Shown here in pieces: positions 57,325-64,000 of a stretch of DNA of 64,000 nt. The position numbers and the translations under genes were made by a program. The stretch is taken from positions 620,001-684,000 of the forward strand of contig NZ_AP019740.1 in NCBI RefSeq assembly GCF_006757745.1, given 5' to 3'. Origin of the DNA: Acinetobacter radioresistens DSM 6976 = NBRC 102413 = CIP 103788. Lineage in GTDB: Bacteria > Pseudomonadota > Gammaproteobacteria > Pseudomonadales > Moraxellaceae. The stretch's first letter is position 1. Every line of letters starts with the position of its first letter. Below the pieces are notes generated by a model. That model ran no database searches. It was given only the letters and a program-made list of their open reading frames with translations, and was not told the origin of the DNA.

Positions 57325-58260
57325 TCAAGTTTGTCTTAACCGCATCGTGATAAAACGTTGTTTAAGCTCATGCCAATTGGTCGAAATCCAGCACACAAAA
57401 GAACCCAAAGTCACCATGATTGCCCCAAGCCAAAAGGTTTTCGATAGAGGTGTTTGTAAAATCCACATCGACATGATGGATGAAAATATTGGGCTGAAAT
57501 AAGACAGCGTGACCAGCATGGTGATATTGCCTCGGTTAATGCCAATATTCCATGCGGCATAACCTAAACCTGTCACGGTAGAGACCATCAGCATATACAT
57601 CAATGTTGTGGCATCGATCTGAACGATGTGTACAAATTGCTCAGGATGTAGTACGAGCATTTTGAGCCACAGCACTAGACTGGTGGCAATAAAAAAGAGG
57701 CTAATCGGGTTATGTCCCTGACTGTATTTTTTAGTCATCACACAATACAGTGACCATAAACTTGCGCCTACAAATGCTAGTCCATAACTGAGCGGATTAC
57801 TTTGCATATGGCTAATCACCGTAGCAAGATCAATCGCACCATTCCCAGTTTGAATATAGAACACGCCTGCAAGGCTAATCCCTAAACCTAAAATCACCCA
57901 CTTATTGAAGTTCAGTTCTTTAAATAGAATCAGCATCAAGATGGTCATACTCGGCCACAGGTAATTGACTAGGCTGATTTCAATGGCTTGTTGTGCGTTT
58001 TGGGCAAGGGCAATGGCGTAGGAAAAGCAGATTTCATACACTACAAATAATGCTGTTGCCCCAAAGAGGTACTTACGCGGAATTTGTTTTAAGTTAGGAA
58101 TACGAAACAGGGCAAACAGTAGTACCGCACTTAAGCTATACATAAATAGCACAGCTAAATCTGCACCGATATTTGCACTAACTTTTTTCAGTAAACCCAC
58201 GATAGACGACCACTGTAAAATAGCACTGAAGCCAATCAGGGTAGCGAGGTTTTTGGACAT
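57325..58260 (-). CDS. YddG-like DMT-family exporter (EamA type)
   Basis: The 311-aa product has ten hydrophobic segments in two EamA repeats, as in the drug/metabolite transporter superfamily. LIGFSAILQWSSIVGLLKKVS at the start and SYFSPIFSSIMSMWILQTPLS near 248-268 fit the YddG group, which exports aromatic amino acids or methyl viologen. It starts an AT-richer block up to 59.83 kb. A 42-nt gap separates its stop from the exported-protein stop. Confidence 0.85.
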   Translation of the reverse strand: MSKNLATLIGFSAILQWSSIVGLLKKVSANIGADLAVLFMYSLSAVLLFALFRIPNLKQIPRKYLFGATALFVVYEICFSYAIALAQNAQQAIEISLVNYLWPSMTILMLILFKELNFNKWVILGLGISLAGVFYIQTGNGAIDLATVISHMQSNPLSYGLAFVGASLWSLYCVMTKKYSQGHNPISLFFIATSLVLWLKMLVLHPEQFVHIVQIDATTLMYMLMVSTVTGLGYAAWNIGINRGNITMLVTLSYFSPIFSSIMSMWILQTPLSKTFWLGAIMVTLGSFVCWISTNWHELKQRFITMRLRQT

Positions 58261-58369
58261 GGTAATGGGGGGATGGGAGAATGCGCAGATTCTATTCTAA
58301 TTAATCAATTTCCAATATGGGAAAAGTGGCATTTTTTGAGCAGATTTTAAATTTCCGTTAAGAATAGCT

Positions 58370-58594
58370 TTATGATTTGAATATCCCGATGATGAGTTTA
58401 ATCAACCAGTAAATCGGGTAGAGAATAAAATCCATTCCAAAGACAAAGTCTTCGCTACGTTGTTTTCTGTGGGGTGTAGGTTGCATTTCAGCGATCCATT
58501 TACGGCTTTTTGGAATCATCAGCAAAATGATGATCACTGCTATAAATATGCCAATGGCAATTTGAATGATGGTGAGTAAGAGTTCAGGTGTCAT
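58370..58594 (-). CDS. Small hypothetical membrane protein
   Basis: The 74-aa product has a membrane segment at about 6-27, a basic loop with KSRKW and HRKQRSED, and a second hydrophobic stretch at about 54-73. Such two-span proteins occur widely, and no family is recognised. It lies 109 nt upstream of the YddG-like gene on the same strand. No convincing ribosome-binding site stands out, so the call rests on its composition. Confidence 0.6.
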   Translation of the reverse strand: MTPELLLTIIQIAIGIFIAVIIILLMIPKSRKWIAEMQPTPHRKQRSEDFVFGMDFILYPIYWLIKLIIGIFKS

Positions 58595-58649
58595 TTTTGT
58601 TTTTCTGCGACTTTTTTGTTTTATAGCATAAAAATAATCCTCTCCCTAA

Positions 58650-58752
58650 CCCTCTCCTTTAAGAAAGGAGAGGGAACTTCGCGTATCAAATTAATCAAAT
58701 GACATTCCCTCTCCCACTGGGATGAGCAGCACTGCTGCGCAAGGGGTGAGGG
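58650..58752. repeat. REP-like palindromic repeat pair
   Basis: CCCTCTCCTTT and AAAGGAGAGGG form a perfect 11-bp hairpin at 58650-58674. A second, related dyad at 58707-58752 starts CCCTCTCCC and ends GGGGTGAGGG with an inner GCAGC/GCTGC hairpin. CCCTCTCC-type palindromes are common dispersed repeats in proteobacterial intergenic DNA. The pair lies between the 74-aa gene and the nuclease-like gene. Confidence 0.7.
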
Positions 58753-58945
58753 AGCTAGGCGTCTCCTAAGTCTTCGAGTTTGGCGATAGATGATACTTTT
58801 TAATGGTCATGTTGTTTTTGGTGTGAAGTGCTTGGATTAAATTTATGAAAATTAAATGATAATGCTTTCCCTCAGTTTTAAATTTTCATTATTTTATGGG
58901 TTATAATTTAATCTAAAAGGTGATCAATAAAAAGAGGCAAAATTT

Positions 58946-59830
58946 ATAATAGGGATTGCTGAACTTGAGGTTAATGCACGTTTAGTTTTACTTGTATACG
59001 AAGCATTATTAAGATCTTTTTGGAGAAAACAGACCTTAAAGAATTTTTTAAGAAATACAGGTATAAGTGAACATATAATTTCAAGTTGGGGAGATGGAGA
59101 ATCAAAACGTGAATTTTTAGATAGACTATTTACTGCCTTATCAAAAAATCAGAAAGGTAAATCTGTTGTACTTAAATGGGCTTATGAATTGTCTGAACAA
59201 AGAACTTTTCCTGATCTTCGTGGATGGGAGGATTCAGATTTAAAAATACAGCAAGCGCATAAGTCTGTTGTAGAGTTAAGATCTTATATAAATCAGAAAT
59301 TAGACGATCTTAAATCAGAGCAAGAAAAGCAAAAGACAAAAGATAACGTTAAAGAAATCCAAAATGAAATTAGAAAATCACTTGTTGATAGGGAAAGTTT
59401 ACAACAGCAACTTTATAGCCTGCTGCCATTCGTTGGTACTCAACAAGGTGGTTATGATTTTGAAAAATGGTTTTATGAAGCCTTAGACTATTCTGATATT
59501 CAATCTAGGACACCATATAAAGTAGATGGTCGGCAGATAGATGGCTCATTAACGATAGATGGGACTACTTATTTAGTTGAATTAAAGTTTACGAAAAACC
59601 AAACTGGTTCAGAAGTCATTGATAGTTTTAAAGCTAAAATTGATAAAATGGCTGACAACACAATGGGCATCTTTGTTTCGATGTCTGGTTATTCTTCCCA
59701 AGCTATTAAGGAAGCATCAGGTAGAAGAACAACACTTTTGCTTCTAGAGTCGAGTCATTTATTCACTTTCTTACAAGGCATAGAATCATTGAAAGATATT
59801 ATAAGAAGAAGTAGGCGACATGTTTCATAA
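58946..59830 (+). CDS. PD-(D/E)XK nuclease-like protein with unclear start
   Basis: The first standard start is TTG 59189, but the open frame continues unbroken to 58931 with clearly coding sequence (IGIAELEVNARLVLLVYEALL, helical, about 80 residues). No ATG, GTG or TTG lies in this part, and the 5' boundary given is a guess at ATA 58946, 8 nt after AAGAGG. The C-terminal half shows a restriction-endonuclease-like core: GGYDFEKWFYEAL, RQIDGSLTIDG and LVELKFTKN, giving the D...ExK pattern. A charged coiled coil lies between. A one-base deletion in the A run at 58938-58942 would join an upstream GTG (58920) frame. The base composition is AT-rich, and no methylase or helicase is adjacent. Confidence 0.6.
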   Translation: MIGIAELEVNARLVLLVYEALLRSFWRKQTLKNFLRNTGISEHIISSWGDGESKREFLDRLFTALSKNQKGKSVVLKWAYELSEQRTFPDLRGWEDSDLKIQQAHKSVVELRSYINQKLDDLKSEQEKQKTKDNVKEIQNEIRKSLVDRESLQQQLYSLLPFVGTQQGGYDFEKWFYEALDYSDIQSRTPYKVDGRQIDGSLTIDGTTYLVELKFTKNQTGSEVIDSFKAKIDKMADNTMGIFVSMSGYSSQAIKEASGRRTTLLLLESSHLFTFLQGIESLKDIIRRSRRHVS

Positions 59831-59866
59831 ACCTCTGAGGCCCTTTTAAACACTACTTATATTGAA

Positions 59867-59891
59867 TAAAAAAACCCGCTCTAAAGCGGGT
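59867..59891 (-). terminator. Terminator of the gatCAB operon
   Basis: ACCCGCT and AGCGGGT form a 7-bp stem with a 4-nt loop, followed on the minus strand by seven T. It lies 25 nt past the gatB stop codon. Confidence 0.9.
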
Positions 59892-59915
59892 CTTCTATTC
59901 CAAAATCAATCAGCC

Positions 59916-61391
59916 TCAACCAATCAATTTCTTCATCAACTCATTGACTTGCGCAGGGTTCGCTTTACCTTTCGCTGCTTTCATCACTTGACCAACAAGA
60001 CCGTTAAAGGCTTTCTCTTTACCAGATTTATACTCGTCAACCATCTTCTCGTTGGCAGTAAGAACTTCCTTAATAATCGCTTCAATCGCGCCTGTATCAG
60101 TTTCCTGTTTCAAGCCTTTTTCCGCAATAATCTCGTCCGCAGTTTTGCCTTCTTCCCACATAAAGCCGAACACTTGTTTCGCGATCTTACCGTTAATCGT
60201 GTTGTCGACAATACGTGCAACCATACAGCCCAATTTCTCAGCCGATACAGGAGAATCAGCCAATTCTAAGCCAGCTTTATTTAAAGCACCTGAGAATTCG
60301 CCCATCACCCAGTTCGCCGCAATCTTACCTTGTGCAGCGCCACCAGCAGCCTTAACGACGTCTTCGTAGAATTCTGACATTTCACGCGTAAGCGTTAATA
60401 CGTGCGCATCGTACTCAGTCACACCAAAGTCCGCTACAAAACGCGCACGACGTGCAGCAGGCAGCTCAGGCATGGTCGATTTAATCGCTTCGATTTGCTC
60501 GTCAGCAATGATGACAGGCAACAAGTCTGGGTCAGGGAAGTAGCGGTAATCGTTCGCTTCTTCTTTAGAACGCATTGAACGCGTTTCCATCTTCACAGGG
60601 TCGAATAAACGTGTTTCTTGTTCAATGGTGCCATCCCATTCAAGGATTTCCATTTGACGTTCAATTTCCACGTTAATCGCTTGTTCAATGAAACGGAAGG
60701 AGTTGAGGTTTTTCAGCTCACAACGTGTACCGAAAGGTTGACCCGGACGACGTAAAGACACGTTACAGTCAGCACGGAACGAACCCTCAGCCATGTTACC
60801 GTCAGAGATCCCTAACCAACGCACTAGCGTGTGAATCGCTTTAATGTAGGCAACGGCTTCTTCAACAGAACGCATATCCGGTTCAGATACGATCTCTAAA
60901 AGTGGCGTACCTGCACGGTTCAAGTCAATGCCTGACATGCCTTCAAACTGGTCATGGATTGATTTACCAGCATCTTCCTCAAGGTGCGCACGCGTCACGC
61001 CAATACGTTTAACCGTACCATCTTCAAGTTGAATGTCAATATGACCCAAGCCCACAATCGGATTGTCCATCTGGCTAATCTGGTAGCCTTTTGGAGAATC
61101 CGGATAAAAGTAGTTTTTACGTGCAAACACAGAAGCTTGGTCGATGTAGGCATCAATACCCAAACCAAAGCGAATCGCTAAATCCACCACTTCTTTGTTG
61201 AGTACTGGCAATACGCCCGGCATGGCCAGATCAACCAGGCTGGCTTGAGTGTTTGGGTCTTGACCGAATTCAGTCGATGAACCTGAGAAAATTTTAGATT
61301 TGGTCGCAAGCTGAGTGTGAATCTCGATCCCAATAACGACTTCCCAACCATCAATCAGGTTAGATTTTGGTTTAGCAGTGTTCTTAGCCAT
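59916..61391 (-). CDS. gatB: Asp-tRNA(Asn)/Glu-tRNA(Gln) amidotransferase subunit B
   Basis: GatB binds the misacylated tRNA and activates the acyl group with ATP. The 491-aa product has the family signature [13 protein letters not shown] (about 16-28) and [13 protein letters not shown] (about 93-105). The C-terminal tRNA-binding YqeY-like domain is near 330-491. It overlaps the gatA stop codon by one base (TAATG). It is the last of gatC-gatA-gatB, and a terminator follows. Confidence 0.97.
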   Translation of the reverse strand: MAKNTAKPKSNLIDGWEVVIGIEIHTQLATKSKIFSGSSTEFGQDPNTQASLVDLAMPGVLPVLNKEVVDLAIRFGLGIDAYIDQASVFARKNYFYPDSPKGYQISQMDNPIVGLGHIDIQLEDGTVKRIGVTRAHLEEDAGKSIHDQFEGMSGIDLNRAGTPLLEIVSEPDMRSVEEAVAYIKAIHTLVRWLGISDGNMAEGSFRADCNVSLRRPGQPFGTRCELKNLNSFRFIEQAINVEIERQMEILEWDGTIEQETRLFDPVKMETRSMRSKEEANDYRYFPDPDLLPVIIADEQIEAIKSTMPELPAARRARFVADFGVTEYDAHVLTLTREMSEFYEDVVKAAGGAAQGKIAANWVMGEFSGALNKAGLELADSPVSAEKLGCMVARIVDNTINGKIAKQVFGFMWEEGKTADEIIAEKGLKQETDTGAIEAIIKEVLTANEKMVDEYKSGKEKAFNGLVGQVMKAAKGKANPAQVNELMKKLIG

Positions 61392-62869
61392 TATGCGTTC
61401 TCCTCAGCAATTGCCGCACGTTGGGTGTGCCAGTCGGTTACCTGCTGATACTGGTGTACTACAGACAGCAGTTGTGACTCAGACCAGTAATTACCAATCA
61501 GTTGCAGGCCTACAGGCAGCTGGTTGGCATCGAAACCAATTGGCGCATTAATAGCTGGCAGACCGGCAAGGTTGACCGCAAGGGTATAGATATCGCCCAG
61601 ATACATGGCTACCGTATCTTGTGCAGCACCCAGTTGATAGGCAGTAGTCGGTGCGCTTGGAGCCGCAATGACATCGACCTGTTCAAAGGCTTTCAGAAAA
61701 TCCTGCTGAATCAGGCGACGAACTTTCTGGGCTTTCACGTAGTAAGCATCATAATAACCGGCTGACAGGGCATAGGTTCCAATCAGGATCCGGCGCTGGA
61801 CTTCTGTACCAAAACCTTCCGAACGCGAACGTTTGTAAAGATCCATCAAGTCCATCGGATTTTCACAGCGATAACCATAACGCACGCCGTCATAACGTGA
61901 CAGGTTGGATGAGGCCTCGGCCGGAGCAATCAGATAATAAGTCGGAACGTAAGCCTCAGTCATGTTCAGGTCAATTTCAACCAGAATCGCGCCCATTTCT
62001 TCGAGCTTTTTCAATGACTCTTCAACACGCGCTTTTACTTCAGCATTCAACCCATCAACCTGAAAATACTGCTTAGGAATACCAATACGTAAACCTTTAA
62101 CAGAAGCTGTATTCAAGTTGGCTACATAATCGTCGACTTCCTGATTCATGGAGGTCGAGTCTTTTTCATCATGGCCGGCCATGACATTCATCAAATAAGC
62201 GCAGTCTTCAGCAGAACGTGCCATCGGGCCACCTTGATCCAGTGACGAGGCATAGGCAATCATTCCGAAACGGGATACACGGCCATAGGTAGGTTTCAGA
62301 CCGGTAAGACCACAAAAAGATGCAGGCTGACGAATTGAACCACCGGTATCGGTGCCGGTGGCAAACGGAGCAAGATCTGCTGCCACAGCCGCTGCCGATC
62401 CGCCCGATGATCCACCCGGCACACAGCTTAAATTCCACGGGTTTTTGGTCGCGCCGTAAAATGAATTCTCGGAGGTTGAACCCATAGCGAATTCATCCAT
62501 ATTCACTTTACCCAGTGTGACCAGACCAGCTGATTTGCCCTTGGCAACTACGGTAGCATCATAAGGGGAAATAAAGTTGTCCAGCATTTTAGAGCCGGCA
62601 GTGGTTTTAATACCTTGAGTACAGAAAATATCTTTATGTGCGATAGGTACGCCAGTAAGTACAGTTGCGGTACCGGTTTTAATCGCAGCATCAGCAGCAT
62701 CAGCTTGAGCCAGTGCCTGTTCGGCAGTTACAGTGACATAGCTGTTAACCTGCGCATCAATTTTTTCAATACGGTTTAAATAGTGCTGAGTCAATTCGCG
62801 CGAGGAAAACTGGGCTGTTTTTAAGCCTTCGGCAAGTTCACGAATCGATAAACGATGTAAATCAGTCAT
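61391..62869 (-). CDS. gatA: Asp-tRNA(Asn)/Glu-tRNA(Gln) amidotransferase subunit A
   Basis: GatA is the glutaminase that frees ammonia for the tRNA amidation. The 492-aa product has the amidase signature with the Ser-cisSer-Lys triad: Lys in PIAHKDIFC (about 78), Ser in [15 protein letters not shown] (about 152-166) and [14 protein letters not shown] (about 174-187). It lies 51 nt after gatC and overlaps gatB. Length and motifs are normal for bacterial GatA. Confidence 0.97.
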   Translation of the reverse strand: MTDLHRLSIRELAEGLKTAQFSSRELTQHYLNRIEKIDAQVNSYVTVTAEQALAQADAADAAIKTGTATVLTGVPIAHKDIFCTQGIKTTAGSKMLDNFISPYDATVVAKGKSAGLVTLGKVNMDEFAMGSTSENSFYGATKNPWNLSCVPGGSSGGSAAAVAADLAPFATGTDTGGSIRQPASFCGLTGLKPTYGRVSRFGMIAYASSLDQGGPMARSAEDCAYLMNVMAGHDEKDSTSMNQEVDDYVANLNTASVKGLRIGIPKQYFQVDGLNAEVKARVEESLKKLEEMGAILVEIDLNMTEAYVPTYYLIAPAEASSNLSRYDGVRYGYRCENPMDLMDLYKRSRSEGFGTEVQRRILIGTYALSAGYYDAYYVKAQKVRRLIQQDFLKAFEQVDVIAAPSAPTTAYQLGAAQDTVAMYLGDIYTLAVNLAGLPAINAPIGFDANQLPVGLQLIGNYWSESQLLSVVHQYQQVTDWHTQRAAIAEENA

Positions 62870-62920
62870 GAGTTAAATTCTTTTAGGTTCAGTTTTGAAG
62901 TACAGAAGTTGACCAGATAA

Positions 62921-63235
62921 TTATTCAATTACACGTGGAACCAGATACAGGCCCGCTTCAGTAGCTGGGGCAACTGCCTGATATTCTTCACGATGATTGG
63001 TTTCAGTCACAACATCCTGACGTAATGGCTGAGGGTGATCAAATGGACTTTTTAGCGGTTCAACACCCTCAGTATCGATTGCTTTTAAGGTATCCATCAT
63101 GCCTAAAATTTTATTTAGACTTTGAGCATATTCAGCAGATTGCGTATCATTGAGCGAAAGACGTGCAAGATTGGCGATTGCTGAAACTGTTTGTGCATTT
63201 AAATCTGCAGAATGCTGAGCATCCGGTGTAGACAT
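62921..63235 (-). CDS. gatC: Asp-tRNA(Asn)/Glu-tRNA(Gln) amidotransferase subunit C
   Basis: The 104-aa product is the small linker subunit of the GatCAB complex. It holds the family core VSAIANLARLSLNDTQSAEYA (about 17-37, shown in part) and LNKILGMMDTLKAIDTEGVEPL (about 40-61), ending with YLVPRVIE. It is first in the operon, with AGGTGATGG before the ATG, and divergent from mreB. Confidence 0.93.
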   Translation of the reverse strand: MSTPDAQHSADLNAQTVSAIANLARLSLNDTQSAEYAQSLNKILGMMDTLKAIDTEGVEPLKSPFDHPQPLRQDVVTETNHREEYQAVAPATEAGLYLVPRVIE

Positions 63236-63356
63236 ACCATCACCTAATCAGTATTAAAAAATTCAAAATATCGTGCGTTATAATAAGCGATTGACTTGTT
63301 CAACGCACTACATTTAGTTAAAGTTGCCACCTTGCGTCCACATAAAGTTTAACTGA

Positions 63357-64000
<644 letters not shown>

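Overview
The window reads as chromosomal DNA of an Acinetobacter-type gammaproteobacterium (Moraxellaceae). The basis is the moderate-to-low GC content, the rplM-rpsI-sspA-sspB order, a DcaP-like porin, and proteins of clear Acinetobacter style. This is family-level recognition by eye, without a database search. Almost everything is ordinary core or metabolic sequence. No CRISPR array, prophage, plasmid origin or intact insertion sequence was seen.

Layout. Bases 1-1852 are the 3' half of a 23S rRNA gene, the 5S rRNA gene and the rRNA terminator. From 2.2 to 5.2 kb on the minus strand lie rplM-rpsI, then sspA-sspB and a small membrane-anchored protein. From 5.7 to 8.4 kb is pdxA-rsmA-apaH. From 8.5 to 11.5 kb are a DUF2147 protein, an LrgA/LrgB pair and hflX. 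From 11.8 to 20.3 kb is a mix of envelope and lipid functions: an acyltransferase, a phospholipase-D lipoprotein, a metallophosphoesterase, an MHS transporter, a hemolysin-III protein, a methyltransferase and a patatin. From 20.5 to 26.4 kb is a fatty-acid oxidation block: a FadB-type multifunctional enzyme, a thiolase, an AraC regulator and an AMACR-like CaiB protein. From 26.5 to 31.4 kb are the siroheme sulfite reductase, its DUF934 partner and a converging PepSY/flavodoxin/FAD reductase with a Fur-box-like site upstream. From 31.5 to 43.9 kb are mostly transporters and membrane proteins: FUSC, Bcr/CflA, a DcaP-like porin, GltS, AGCS, ChrA and a second patatin lipoprotein.

From 44.5 to 55.1 kb is a complete leucine/isovalerate catabolic operon on the minus strand. 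It runs isovaleryl-CoA dehydrogenase, methylcrotonyl-CoA carboxylase beta, methylglutaconyl-CoA hydratase, carboxylase alpha, HMG-CoA lyase and a two-subunit 3-oxoacid CoA-transferase. A TetR-type regulator and an acyl-CoA ligase lie divergently, and a 19-bp palindrome sits in the divergent promoter region. Together these enzymes take isovaleryl-CoA to acetyl-CoA and acetoacetyl-CoA, which the thiolase at 22.6 kb could cleave.

From 55.3 to 63.2 kb are an SbmA/BacA-type peptide transporter, a small exported protein, a YddG-like exporter, a patch with REP-like repeats and an AT-rich nuclease-like gene, and the gatCAB operon. The window ends inside mreB.

The least explained signals are four. 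One is a run of four hairpins on the minus strand at about 43.94-44.13 kb ending in a good intrinsic terminator, a candidate small RNA. The second is a PD-(D/E)XK-like gene at 58.95-59.83 kb whose open frame extends upstream with no normal start codon. The third is the Fur-like box before the PepSY-flavoreductase. The fourth is a set of small ORFs with good ribosome-binding sites at 4136, 11687 (minus) and 38420.
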